Assembly: GCA_020205615.1 (NCBI GenBank) | Contig: CM035173.1 | Span: forward strand, 48,846,617-48,910,616 | Direction: 5' to 3' | DNA from: Panax quinquefolius | Lineage: Eukaryota > Streptophyta > Magnoliopsida > Apiales > Araliaceae | DNA: 64,000 bases | Shown: positions 19,434 to 30,017 of the stretch, piece by piece | How the letters are laid out: each line of letters opens with the position of its first letter | How positions within the stretch are numbered: the stretch's first letter is position 1 | Notes under the pieces: generated by a model | What the model was told of the DNA's origin: nothing | The model's input: the letters and a program-made list of their open reading frames with translations, nothing else | Database searches by the model: none | Made by a program: the position numbers and the translations under genes

Positions 19434-20978
19434 TCAGTCACCGTCTGTAAAAGCAGGAAGAGTAGTGGGCGAGTCTTGGCGAAGTAGTAAACCTTGGTTA
19501 GTAGTTCCTGCAAGATAGCGTAATAGGCGTTTGAGAGCGACCCAATGATCTGCAGTAGGTTTGTGCATGTATTGAGATAACCTGTTTACAACAAAGAAGA
19601 TGTCAAGTCTAGTTAAAGAGAGATATTGCAGGCTTCCCACAAGCGTTCGGTATTCAGTTGGGTTGGCTAGAGAAATTCCAGTTTGTTTGGATAGAAGATG
19701 TGTGGCCATAGGGGTGGGTGCTGGTTTGGCAGTAGACATATGAGCACGGGTTAAAAGGTCTTGAATATATTTGTGTTGGCTAAGAAAGTTGCCTTGAGGA
19801 TGGAGGAACACTTCAACGCCAAGAAAATAGGATAGGTTACCAAGATCTTTAAGAGAGAAACGAGAGGAGAATCGAGAGATGAATGTGTTTAAGAGAGTGG
19901 AATTTGAGCCAGTGATAATGATATCATCAACATAGACAAGTAGGTAGATTAGATCATTATTATTATATAGAGTAAATAAAGATGTGTCTGAGACAGAATT
20001 TGTGAAACCAAGAGTAAGAAGATAGGATTTGAGTTCATTATACCAAGCTCGGGGAGCTTGTTTAAGACCATAAAGAGCTTGGCGAAGTTTGCAAACATGA
20101 GTAGGATGAGATTGACTAACAAAACCTGGGGGTTGAACCATAAACACGTCCTCCATGAGAGAACCTTGGAGAAAAGCATTATTAATGTCAAGTTGACGGA
20201 GAGACCACCCATAGGTTATGGCTAGAGAGAGAATGGTACGGACAGTAGCAGGTTTAACTACGGGACTAAAGGTTTCAGTGTAGTATAGGTTGGGACGTTG
20301 GTGGAACCCTTTAGCTACTAGGCGAGCCTTGTGACGGGCTATGGAGCCATTCGGGTTATACTTAGTCCTAAATACCCACTTACAACCAATGAGATTGTGT
20401 GATGGAGAGGAGGGAACAAGGTCCCATGTTTTATTTTTGAGCAAGGTATTGTATTTAGTTTGCATGGCATCACGCCAAACTGGGCTTTTGAGAGCTTGAG
20501 TGACGGTGGTAGGCTCAGTAGAAGAGGGTTGAAGAGAGACATGAAGGTTCAATTTATCAATTGGTTTGGAAATATTATTTTGTAGTCGAGTGAGAGGACG
20601 CGGTGGAGGTAGAGGTGGAGGTGGAGGTGGAGGGGGAGGAGGAGGAGGAGGAGGAGGAAGAGGAGAGGGAGTTGAGGAAACCGAGAGTTGGGAGGGGGTT
20701 GGGGATTCGGCTAAAGTAGCCGAGGGATGAGAGAGGGGAGAGGGAGGAGCTTGCAGGTTTTGGGAAAGGGTAACTGGTGTGGGTAAGGCAACGAAAATAA
20801 TGGGGAGATGAAATGCACACCATTCGTCCGTTTTGGTGGACGTGTGCGATGGTGCCGACATAGAAGAGGAGGAAAAAGGGAATTCATGCTCAATGAATTT
20901 GACATGGTGAGAAACATAGATTTTGTTCGAGTTAGGAGTAAGGCAATAATAGGCACTTTGGGTAGCGGAATAGCCCAT
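19434..20978 (-). CDS. copia 2 reverse transcriptase with poly-proline linker
   Basis: 514-codon open frame. The N-terminal ~150 residues are the end of integrase (YVSHHVKFIEHEFPF) and a linker with a run of about 18 prolines (20610-20670, from CCT/CCA repeats). The RT domain starts at WRDAMQTKYNTLLKNKTWDL, has RHKARLVAKGFHQR, DINNAFLQGSLMEDVFM, GLKQAPRAWY and the active site LLVYVDDIIITGS. It ends at a TGA just after TDGD, where the family normally has Trp, so a TGG-to-TGA change separates RT from RNase H. This is the most intact RT in the window. Confidence 0.9.
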   Translation of the reverse strand: MGYSATQSAYYCLTPNSNKIYVSHHVKFIEHEFPFSSSSMSAPSHTSTKTDEWCAFHLPIIFVALPTPVTLSQNLQAPPSPLSHPSATLAESPTPSQLSVSSTPSPLPPPPPPPPPPPPPPPLPPPRPLTRLQNNISKPIDKLNLHVSLQPSSTEPTTVTQALKSPVWRDAMQTKYNTLLKNKTWDLVPSSPSHNLIGCKWVFRTKYNPNGSIARHKARLVAKGFHQRPNLYYTETFSPVVKPATVRTILSLAITYGWSLRQLDINNAFLQGSLMEDVFMVQPPGFVSQSHPTHVCKLRQALYGLKQAPRAWYNELKSYLLTLGFTNSVSDTSLFTLYNNNDLIYLLVYVDDIIITGSNSTLLNTFISRFSSRFSLKDLGNLSYFLGVEVFLHPQGNFLSQHKYIQDLLTRAHMSTAKPAPTPMATHLLSKQTGISLANPTEYRTLVGSLQYLSLTRLDIFFVVNRLSQYMHKPTADHWVALKRLLRYLAGTTNQGLLLRQDSPTTLPAFTDGD

Positions 20979-21101
20979 AAAAACCCAAGGAGAGGAGCGG
21001 GGATCGAGTTTATGTGAGGTATAGGGGCGTAGCCATGGATAACAAAGACAACCAACGCTACAAAGTTTGAGATAATTAGGTGTGTGGCCATGGAGTTTAG
21101 A

Positions 21102-21665
21102 CTAAGGGGATTGAAGGTGAAGCGTAGGAGTAGGCATACGATTAATTAAATAGTAAGCAGTAGCAAAGGCAAGAGGCCAATATTTTCGTGGCATAGAGGA
21201 ATGAGTGAGAAGAGAAAGACCTGTTTCAACAATATGATGATGACGATGCTCCGAATAGCCATTGTGTTCGGGCGTATGAGGAGGGGAAGTGAGATGAGTT
21301 ATGCCATGAGACTCAAGTGTTGTATCTAAACCAATATATTCACCACCATTATCACTAAAGATTGTAATTATGGGGCGTTTAAAGAATTTTTCAACCAAGA
21401 GTTTGAATTTATTAAAATGGCGTAACATCATTTTGTGTTTAAGAGGATAAAACCACATATTTGGAATAATGATCAACGAAGATAAGATAATATTTGTAGC
21501 CATCATAAAAAAGGGTGGGGGAAGTCTAAACATCACTATAAAGAACATCAAGAGGACCATGAGATTGAATGGTATTTTGGTAGAATGGGAATTTGTGGCT
21601 CTTATTACAATCACATAAATTACAATGAAAAGAAATTGACTTTGAAATATGTAAATTAAAAACAT
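21102..21665 (-). pseudogene. copia 2 integrase core
   Basis: The core is identified by IITIFSDNGGEYIGLD (second catalytic Asp), HTPEHNGYSEHRHHHIVE (Glu replaced or shifted: the family has an ALA-Glu-Arg pattern here, while this copy reads Ser-Glu-His), RKYWPLAFATAYYLINRMP. The upstream part (21665-21500) is frameshifted against the catalytic first Asp region. The C-terminal part continues in another frame at 21091-20980 into the RT frame. Confidence 0.8.
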
Positions 21666-21769
21666 TGCTAAGATAACGTAGAATAGAATAAGATGGATGT
21701 CCTAATTTGTGATGCCAATCAGTAGTAGATGTGATTTGGATGGAGTGAATAGCAGGACTAGTGGGATGC

Positions 21770-22330
21770 CATTAATAGATTCCAGATTTAGTTGGGTCTT
21801 GAAGAAGAATTGCCCCCGTGCGAAGATCCTTCACAAGATAAGAATTAGGTAAGAAAGTGATAGAAGTATTATTATCATGACAGAATTTAGAAATAGAAAT
21901 AATATTATGAGAAATGGAAGGCACATGAAGAATATGATTAAGATGTAATTTAGTAGTAGGGGTAAGAAAATAAGTTGAACCAGTGTTTGAGATGGCTAGG
22001 CCCGAGCCATCTCCAATAATGAGTTCCTCAGTACCATCATAGGGGGAGTGAAGAACAATGTTGTCAAGATCATGGGTGACATGATGAGTAGCACCACTAT
22101 CGAGGAGTCAACCATTGAAGGATGAGTCAGTAGCGGTGGTAGCATAGGCACGAGGAGATGGAGATTGATAGCTTTTGGCGACATGGCGAGGTTGAGTGTG
22201 GGGAGGGACCATGGGTGGGTTGGGTTGTTGTGAAGGTAGGATGGCATTTGGATATTGGTAGCAGAAAATGGGACATTGGGAGACATAATGACATTGGTTT
22301 CGGCACCATTGACACCGTCCTTTGAAGGGT
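21770..22330 (-). pseudogene. copia 2 zinc knuckle and protease
   Basis: A knuckle of the form CQWCRNQCHYVSQC is readable near 22310-22265, with one His position changed. The protease active site reads LLDSGATHHVTHD near 22085-22050, followed by GDGSGLAISNTGS and HNIISISKFC. Stops near 22110 and 21780 break the frame. Confidence 0.75.
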
Positions 22331-22367
22331 TGAGAAGAACGAGTAGTAAGAAGGGAATAGGATTGGT

Positions 22368-23132
22368 TTAGAGTGGGGAGAAAGCCGGCATTGGAGGAGG
22401 GAGGTCAGTTTTGATAGTTTCAGTTTTGGTGTTTGGTAGCATAGTTAACAGTGGCAGGAAAAATATTGGATGATTTGGCTTTGTGTTTGAGGGAGAGTTC
22501 ACGGTTGATGAGTTTTTCATATAACTCATCAAACGTAATAGGAGTCTCACGGCTTTGGATGACATTGATGACACTATCATAGTCGGGATCATTGAGTTGA
22601 TCAAGGACTTTCTAAATGATGTCATTGGGATCAAGATGACGGCCAAGAGAGGCTAGTTAGTCGGTACAACACTTGATTTCTTGCATATAGTCAGAATCGA
22701 ATAGGTGCCCTTGGTAATATTGCAAAGATGATCTTTTATTTGTTTGAGATGACCTTTGGGGGGATTGGCATAGGTCTTGGCAAGAGTTTGCCAAGCGTCA
22801 CGGGTAGTGGAACATTGCAAAATGAGAGGGGTGAGTGGGTGGGAGAGCGTGCCGACAAGAGATCCAAGAATGAGTTTGTCTTGACGAAACCATGTGGTGT
22901 AGGCAGGATTATTAATGGTAGTGTCATTTTGGATAATGGTTTTAGAGAGAGAAGGATGAGAACCATCTATGAATTTATGTAGATCATAGGCAAGGAGGGT
23001 AGCTTCAAGTTGATTTTTCCATGAGATATAGTCTGTAGGAGTGAGTTTGAGAATATGGGAAAGGGAGATGATGATGAAAGGCTTGGTAGGTTCAGCAGTG
23101 TTAGGTATAAGAGATTGATCATTGGATGCCAT
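22368..23132 (-). pseudogene. copia 2 gag
   Basis: The Met at 23132 (MASNDQSLIPN) is the likely start. It is followed by KLTPTDYISWKNQLEATLLA, FIDGSHPS, DKLILGSLVGTL and ATRD-like STTRDAWQTLAKTYANPPKG. The frame breaks near 22690, and the rest of gag continues in other frames to about 22370. It codes for the particle-forming protein of copia 2. Confidence 0.85.
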
Positions 23133-23190
23133 TGAAGGAGAAGAAGAGTGTAAAGCCGTGGGAAACAAAGAAAAAAAATTTTGGATCAAG

Positions 23191-23202
23191 GCTTTGATAC
23201 CA
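23191..23202 (-). other. copia 2 primer binding site
   Basis: The minus strand reads TGGTATCAAAGCC directly against the LTR end, an initiator-Met tRNA primer site. Its exact abutment confirms that the LTR ends in ...CTTATA. Confidence 0.9.
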
Positions 23203-23458
23203 TATAAGAGGAAATAATAAAATGAAGCTTATTTTATTATTGATATTAGGGAGGTATATATATATATATATACAACATGTAGTGTGAATACAAATGATAA
23301 CAGCTATCCTAGATATAATTACAATTTGAATTAAAAAGAATAATTGGAGGAGAAGAAGGAGTAAATCAAGGAACATTTATAACTACTATTATCTACAAAC
23401 AATAAGCATAAGATTAGGAGAGAATTAGTCAAGAGATTGATTTGATTTATCTTTATCA
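23203..23458 (-). repeat. copia 2 5' LTR
   Basis: 256 bp, nearly identical to the other LTR. The main difference is a longer TA microsatellite (23253-23271 against 18780-18789) plus a few substitutions, so the insertion is fairly young. Confidence 0.95.
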
Positions 23459-23463
23459 CTTTA

Positions 23464-23859
23464 TAAATTGATATATCAATTATGATGGTGATTGAGTATC
23501 TAATTAAATAACAAGTGTGTTATGAGAATTTTATAGGAAGTCCCTCTTATGAAATAATTAAAGTAGTGGACTAGCCTAAGAATGTTAACAATCAAGGGAG
23601 TTGATTAAGATGATAAACCCTAATTGAATATTCAATTTACTTGTAGGTGACAAGTCTAATTGGGTTATGAAAGTAAAGTAGTATCCCTGATTTATGGGCA
23701 TGTGTAATAGTCCAAGTAGTAAGTGTTACTAGTGGGCTAGCCCAATTAGATGAATAATCAAGCTCAATAATTTTATTGGAAGTTATACCATAATGACATT
23801 AGTTAAATGAATTAACTTAGGCCAACATGTGGAATTAATAAATAGTAGTCGAAGTAATA
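23464..23859. other. AT-rich sequence, probably the start of gypsy B LTR
   Basis: No gene. Because the MULE at 23869 has a target duplication, this sequence is continuous with 25291 onwards and so probably belongs to the same LTR. TGTAATAGTCC at 23706 is one possible LTR start, but no partner LTR is in the window to prove it. Confidence 0.35.
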
Positions 23860-24068
23860 TAAAAATAAGGATCAATTACATATTCTATTACATTTTTTAA
23901 AATAATTACAACACTAATGCACTCATAAAATATTTACACAATTAATACGCTTTCCATATTTATTTACAATATTAATGCAATTAGGATTCCTTAATTTAGG
24001 GAATTAGTATGCAATTAGGATTCCTTAATTTAGGGGATTAGTATTGATTTCCTTATTAAATTAAGTAA

Positions 24069-24400
24069 TTAATAAGTAAACCATATAACACTTCCACCAC
24101 CTAAGCCTCCACCCCCACCTACACCTCCTCCAGCACCTCCACCAAATCCTCCACCTTTCCCACCTCCAAGTCCGCCGCCTCCCCCTAAGCCTCCACCGCC
24201 TCCTACTCCACCACCTAAGCCTCCACCCCTCCTACACTTCCTCCAGCACCTCCACAAAATCATCCACCTCTCCCACCTCCAAGTCCGCCACCACCCCCTA
24301 AGCCACCCCCACCACCAATACCTCCACCACGCCCACCTCCACCACCAAGACCTCCACCATGCCCACCTCCAAAAATCTACCACGACCATCGCAGCCTCTG
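24069..24400 (-). pseudogene. glycine-rich protein gene fragment inside the MULE
   Basis: Reading leftwards, the sequence codes Gly-rich repeats such as GGGGGLGGGKGGGFGGGAGG and GGVGGGGGLGGG, typical of plant cell-wall or structural glycine-rich proteins. It holds two copies of a ~125-bp block (24090-24215 and 24210-24310), the outer one with a TGA and a frameshift. It ends ...GSVIWFTY-stop at 24069, where the inverted repeat begins, so the last codons are not original. The other strand reads as a Pro-rich protein, but the Gly frame is longer. It is too repetitive to name a parent gene. Confidence 0.55.
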
Positions 24401-24599
24401 CGGCCACCAAAACGACAATCATCATCACGCCATCGAGTTTTATCGAGCTTGTCATCTCCAAGAGTGACTGAAAACGACAAAACGACAATCATCATCATGC
24501 TATGTCTCCCTCCGATGGTCGGTCGAAAACATCAATCGCTTCTACGACGTCCTCCTCACCCCCATCCATGACAAGAATATATTGATGTAGAATAACAAT

Positions 24600-25085
24600 T
24601 AATGGAGAATATATTGATCCACCTCCATACCTTCAGTTTTTTCATATTGCAGTGGGTATCCAAGGTAAAAAATTCAGTTTTATTAAGTTACCAATTATTT
24701 TGAATGTGATGCAGTTGGTAGCCAAACCTTCATGCAGTTGGTTGCCAAACTTTCAGACCAAGGTAACAAATTCATACTGCAAGTGTGGAGGTAGATTGGT
24801 TACCTTGGTATAAATGTTTAGATACCTTGATATAAAAGTTTGGTTACCTTTTTAAGAAGGTTTGGTTATCGACATTACATTACACATCACTCTCTTATCT
24901 CTCTCTTTCCTATGCAGTGTTCTTATTTTCTTTTGGACATGAAATTAGGTCTCACAGGCGAAGGGGAGGATGAAGATGACCGATGAAGGGGAGGAGGAAG
25001 ATGACGTTGCCAAACTTTGAATATTTGAATTTGAATTTGTTTATGTTGTTAAATCCAAGATATTTGAATTTGAATTATTAATTAT
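24600..25085. other. MULE interior, non-coding
   Basis: AT-rich with several inverted and direct copies of a TTGGTTACC / TTGGTAGCC motif between 24640 and 24880, and a short GA-rich stretch (24955-25005). No coding evidence. Confidence 0.5.
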
Positions 25086-27814
25086 GACAGTTATTTATCC
25101 TTGATTTTAGGTTTCCTTATTATTATGAATTGAATCCTATACTAATTTCCTAAATTGAGGAATCCTAATTGCATTAATATTGTAAATAAATATGGGAAAC
25201 TGTATTATTTTTGTAATTATTTTGTGGATGCACTAATAGTGTAATTACTTACTAAATGTTATATATTATTGTAAAGGACCCTAAAAATAAATTTGTCTAC
25301 TAATAGCCTAAACATTAATTAAAGAGGCCCAAACCTTGGTCCAAGAAAGAAAGGACATTTAATCATTATAGTAAATATATAACACAATAAAAATAAATCT
25401 ATAATGGGAGAAATGGGGGTGTATGGCCGGCCACTAAGGGGCATAATGGGGAGAATTTGAAATTTTTGTTAAGCTTGTCCAATATCTTGGATATAATCTT
25501 TTGAAACCAACACCCATAACAAGTGTCACCCTCCTAGCATGCCCAACACATGAGTTGAGTGACTAAGCAAGCAAGTAATGATTAGGGGAGAGAGTTAGTG
25601 GGAGCATGTTTACACTTTCAATTATACCCATTTCCACTAACTTCATTTCATTTGCATACTTACACTTCAAAGCTCCTTAGCTAGAGAAAGAAATATATAG
25701 AGAAAAAGTGAAAGAGGATTTCAGCCAAGAGGAAGAAGAAGAGGGTCTTGAGCTTCATGCATGCTAATTTTCTAAACTACTTTGGGAAGATAAGGAATAT
25801 AGCAAGAAAAACTAGGTATTGATTCTCTTCATTTTTAAAAGTTTGATTTCTTATTTGTTGGGTTTTTGATGAAACAAGAGTCTTAAGTTTGATCTTTGAA
25901 AAAACTCTTCATCTATTGGTGTATGAATGTTTTATATGATGATCAAAACAATTTTGAAGTTGAATATAAGATCAAAAGAGAGATTTGTACCAAATGGATA
26001 CAGAAAGGCACATGCATGCATGCACTATGAAATTTTATTATAGATTCTTGTAATGCATGTTGGATATAGTTAATATCAAGATTAGAGTGTTATATCATGG
26101 GTTTATCAAAGGAGACTTGTGGATTTTTTATGAGTTCATGTGATTGAGATTTGGAAAAAGATGTTAGATGAATTTTTGAAAGAATTTTTGTTTAACTAGT
26201 ATGCTTTATCATATACATGTTAAACTCTACAAGTGATATTTGAGCTTTTCTTTCTTGATATGATAGATGCATGAGTTAAGGGCTAAACCCCTTTGAAATC
26301 ACTCAAATAAGTTTTAAAATGAGCAAGTTATGAATTAAATCCCAAACTACCCAACTGTTGAGAACATGCTACTGATCAATCATTTGTGGACTGTTTTCGG
26401 TAACCAAAACAAACTTAAATTTGGTATTTGATATATGGAAAATGTAGTTCAGGAAAATATGAATCCAACGATACCAAACGGACCCAAATCCGAGATGTAG
26501 ATCTCGAGATATGAGCGTTTCCGTAAAGGACCTCAAATCTAGAAAACGACTAGATTGTTATGAATGTCCTTGCGGATCAGTCCACTTTCACACTGATTTC
26601 CGGGACCTAAATTGAACAGAATCTGATATTTGATTAATGGAGATTGGATTTCAAGAAGATACGAAGCCAACGCCTTTGATGGAACCAAAATCCGAGTTGT
26701 AGACTTCTTCCTACAAATGTTTCTGTGAAGGACCCCAAATCTGAAAATGTTGAGCGAAAATTTGAGTGTCTATGAAGTGTAATGAAAATGGGTTATAGTA
26801 CTAAATAACTTTAAAGCCACTAATGGGCTATTAAGTTAATTACATATAAAATGAAATGTAATTAATTACTTAATTATTATTTAAATGATGTTAAGTAATA
26901 ATTAAAATGAGTTAGTGTTATTGGGATAACTACTTAATTAAGATTAAATAATAAATTGAATTAATCAATTAATTAATTATTATTTAATTAATATTACATA
27001 ATGACTAAAGTGTAATTAAGTAAGATTAAGTGATAATTACTTACTTACTCGGACATAGAAGTTTATAGAATTAATTGTTTATTATTAGGATAATAAATAA
27101 AGATGAATGTTAATTAATTATCCTTTTAATAATAATAAGGAATAATTAAAGAAGAAAGAAGTGGATAAATCAAATATTATTTATTCAAAGATCGATGAGG
27201 GAGTTATTAATTATTATTTAAATACAAATAATAATTTAATTGTCCATTATTTAATTAACATTAAAGAATGATGAGTAATAATCGTAATTAGTAAGTAATA
27301 ACTAAATGTAAATGGTCAATTACTATTTAACTTATAGTAATCGAAGGAAGAGGGGTTAAATTTAATGAAATTAAAATAACCCCTTAATTAAACGATGATT
27401 ATAAATTTTTTAAAGATCTAATAAGTGTTTATCACTTAAGGAAAGCCTTATTAAATTATTAAATGATTAACCTAAGATCAATTAAATATCTTATAGGATT
27501 AATGATAGTACATTAGATGCATGTACCCTGTGAATGTATTATTGGTTAGATAATAATATAAGTAGGCATATTGATGAACAAATATACGCAGTACTAATTG
27601 ACAGATCTACCTTATCAATGATAGGTCATTCAAAGATTGTTAATTAAAGCTAGAAAGTTGTAGCTCGCTGAACAGGCAAGTTTCCTAACTCAAACTCGAG
27701 TTATTATTGTTCAAGTATGCTGGTGGATAAATATTGTTAATTTTTCCACATCCTGATAAATTATTGTGAATCGCACTTGGTGCAAATTGAATTCCTGTTC
27801 TACTATATGTTGAA

Positions 27815-28010
27815 CTGCTTATGAGATGGATCTATGCTAGTTGTGTCAGCTAGATCAAGCATGTTTAAAATTTTTTAATTCAAATTCGTTATGAGATGGA
27901 TCTATGCTAGTTGTGTTAGCTAGATCAAGTATGTTTAACATTGCTTATGAGATGGATCTATGCTAGTTGTGTTAGCTAGATCAAGCATGTTTAAAATTTT
28001 TAAATCAAAT
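27815..28010. repeat. three-copy tandem repeat
   Basis: The block TATGAGATGGATCTATGCTA...GCTAGATCAAG is present at 27820, 27890 and 27946 (spacings 70 and 56). Each includes AGCTAGATCAAGC/TATGTTTAA. Confidence 0.85.
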
Positions 28011-28503
28011 TTGTTTTAAAGAGATGTGCCTATTCAATTGATTTGATAAGGACTCTTGAATGAGAAAGAAATGTTATTAAGGCATCATATTGGAAAAAAT
28101 TGTTGTTGTCTAGTAAGTGTTTATGCATATTACACCGGGTACGAAAGGCTAATCCCCTTGACTACCAAACCACAAAGGACCAGTTTAAATACCGACACCC
28201 TTTGCAAATGTTCATGGTCACATTGGACCACTCGGTATCTATGGTTCATGGTCATGGTGGACCACTCCAAACCTATTATTCAATGTTCAAATAATAAGAA
28301 AGTAATTCATGTTCTTCTACAATCATATTCTATTGTTAAACTTTGAGCGATAAATTCATTTCTATCATGATATATCTTCTTGTGTTTATAATTGCTAAAC
28401 AAACTTGTTGCTTACCCTTGCTATATCATGACATTTATTTCAGCTAAGCTAGGATCGTCTAAGATAAACAAAGGAAAGGGCAAGGCTCAGTAGTAGTTTG
28501 ATT

Positions 28504-29192
28504 TAGGGGTGAAAATGAGTCGAATCTTAGCGAACACTCTAATGCTCAGATTCGGCTCGACTCAAAAAATTGAGCTCAAATTTTACTCGAATTCGATAAA
28601 GAATTTCTAATTTTGTGCCAGATTCGACTCGGATCATTACTCGGACCTACTCGGCTCGTTAGTACTCGACTCATTTACAAAACGAGTTATTCACGAGCCT
28701 TCAAATCGAGTTTCGAATATGAACCATTTCACTTAATACTGAACCACTACATACTAAATTTATTATTGAACTAATGTTTATATATAAAAGTTTTTTACTT
28801 TTATTTATGTAAAGAAATTACAAAGAATGTAATACGAATTGACAATCAATTCACTGATTTCTTTAAGTACAAGCTTACACAATTTAATACTACACTTTAT
28901 AAATTATAAAGATTGATAAAATTATTACATATTTAGCTTATTAGTATGGATCGGACGAAGATTGAATATGATCCATCGAAAGCGTGTATCAGTATGGTTG
29001 AAAAAAAATGAAATACTCGAACCCTAATCTGAGCGAATACTGGTATACTCGAATTTGACTCGTGTATCATTAAACAGAAAATGAGTATGGATTATATTCG
29101 ACTCGAATCAACTTCGAATTTGAGTTTTAGATTATATTTTTGAACCGATCTCGAGTCGAGTATCGAGCTACTCTACTCGGCTAACACCTCTA
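28504..29192. mobile_element. hAT-like MITE in gypsy B LTR
   Basis: 689 bp, from TAGGGGTGAAAATGAGTCG to the inverse of TAGAGGTGTTAGCCGAGTAG, flanked by a perfect 8-bp duplication GTTTGATT (28496-28503, 29193-29200). Size of the duplication and TAGGGGTG-type ends are those of hAT elements. The arms are full of GACTCG/CGAGTC motifs in both orientations. No coding potential. Confidence 0.85.
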
Positions 29193-29422
29193 GTTTGATT
29201 ATGAACTAAGAAAGTATTTAGTTTAAATAATTGATGTAAACCTTTTGTAATATTAAGCGTATGTTTTATGTTAAGGTTGAGACCTTGGGATTTATGATGA
29301 AGACTTTATATTAATGAACAACGTATGTTTATTATTCCGCAATAGTCTTAGAATGTTTATGTTAATGATGGATCGTGAGCACCGAATCCGAGGTAAGAGG
29401 ACCTGGGTTTGGGGGCGCCACA

Positions 29423-29440
29423 GGTTAATATCAGAGTTGT
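29423..29440 (+). other. gypsy B primer binding site (degenerate)
   Basis: GGTTAATATCAGAGTTGTAGG follows the LTR end in two overlapping pieces; TATCAGAG matches the initiator-Met primer site, with a mutated first part. Confidence 0.6.
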
Positions 29441-29630
29441 AGGTTATAAACTTTAGGAATGCGAAACCTAGATTATAACCTTAGAAGAAAATTCGTATAG
29501 AGTATGTTAAGTGGTGAATTGTGGAAATTCAACATAGTTTTAGTTGTACTTAATAAAATATCATTTCATTTTATCAATGAATATATTTTATTGTGGTACT
29601 GATGTTGGTTTTAATTGTGGTGTTTGTACG

Positions 29631-30017
29631 ATGGCTGGCGAGAATCAGGGGAGTCATTTAGTAGATCAGGAGGAGACTGTACCAGAGGTGATGGTGGATA
29701 CCTCACAAGATTAGATGATTGGTGACTTGCTACCGAAGAACTATGAGTTAGAGTAGAGGATTTTAAAGTTATAGAAGTAAAATATGACCCTTGATTTACG
29801 AAAGCGAAGATATAAAACGGCCGCTTACTAGCATGATCGAGTTAATGGAGTTGCGAGATAAATTTGGAGTAGAGAGCTCCAGCTAGGACAGTTGAGAGAT
29901 GAGATGGAAGCTAAAGATGTGAGGATATATACTTTAGAGCGAGCTTTAGACATCGCCTTTATGCAGTTCGACGCCAAGTGGATAGAGCTGCCCTCAAGTA
30001 GTGAGAGTAGGCGTTGA
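29631..30017 (+). pseudogene. unidentified ORF in gypsy B leader
   Basis: A frame starting MAGENQGSHLVDQEETVPEV continues through several stops to ALDIAFMQFDAKWIELPSSS and a TGA near 30016. The second half is rich in Arg, Glu, Leu (ELQLGQLRDEMEAKD-like), suggesting a coiled coil. It lies upstream of the gag start at 43592, separated from it by about 390 bp once the nested insertion is removed. It may be an extra ORF or a detached N-terminal part of gag. No domain is recognised. Confidence 0.35.

Larger units (their letters stand above)
18729..23458 (-). mobile_element. Ty1/copia (Ale/Retrofit-like) LTR retrotransposon (copia 2)
   Basis: Short LTRs (18729-18976 and 23203-23458) with a perfect duplication CTTTA at 18724-18728 and 23459-23463. 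It is transcribed leftwards. Gag, zinc knuckle, protease, integrase, RT and RNase H follow in copia order. Gag phrasing (SWKNQLEATLLAYDLHKFID) and short LTRs fit the Ale/Retrofit lineage by family knowledge. The main frame is broken at few places, so it is one of the better preserved elements here. The LTR 3' terminus on the minus strand is TATA rather than CA in both copies. Confidence 0.95.
23869..25281. mobile_element. Pack-MULE-like element with captured gene fragment
   Basis: 1413 bp flanked by a perfect 9-bp duplication TAAAAATAA (23860-23868 and 25282-25290), the size typical of Mutator-like elements. The ends are long inverted repeats of about 190 bp: GGATCAATTACA... at the left against GGGTCCTTTACA... 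at the right (minus strand), with long matches further in, such as CATATTTATTTACAATATTAATGCAATTAGGATTCCT in two pieces around 23958-23985 and 25118-25185. No transposase is present. The interior has GC-rich glycine-rich-protein coding sequence unlike the AT-rich surroundings, which fits gene capture. Confidence 0.85.
25291..29422 (+). repeat. gypsy B 5' LTR (left boundary uncertain)
   Basis: Ends in GGGTTTGGGGGCGCCACA at 29422, directly followed by a primer-site-like GGTTAATATCAGAG. The part starting at 25291 lies just right of the MULE and contains a CT/AG-rich leader-like block near 25660-25740. The body is AT-rich without genes. It hosts a hAT-like MITE and a small tandem repeat. Long LTRs of this size are usual in the Tekay lineage. 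Confidence 0.65.

Noticed and set aside
24359..24571. proline-rich ORF on the plus strand of the MULE
   Set aside because: It is the complement of the Gly-rich frame; the Gly-rich reading is longer and more typical.
25270..25281. TGTAAAGGACCC as the left end of gypsy B LTR
   Set aside because: These bases belong to the right inverted repeat of the MULE, whose 9-bp duplication follows at 25282.
28056..28346. 96-codon ORF in gypsy B LTR
   Set aside because: Located in LTR sequence with no similarity to known domains; overlaps another chance frame.
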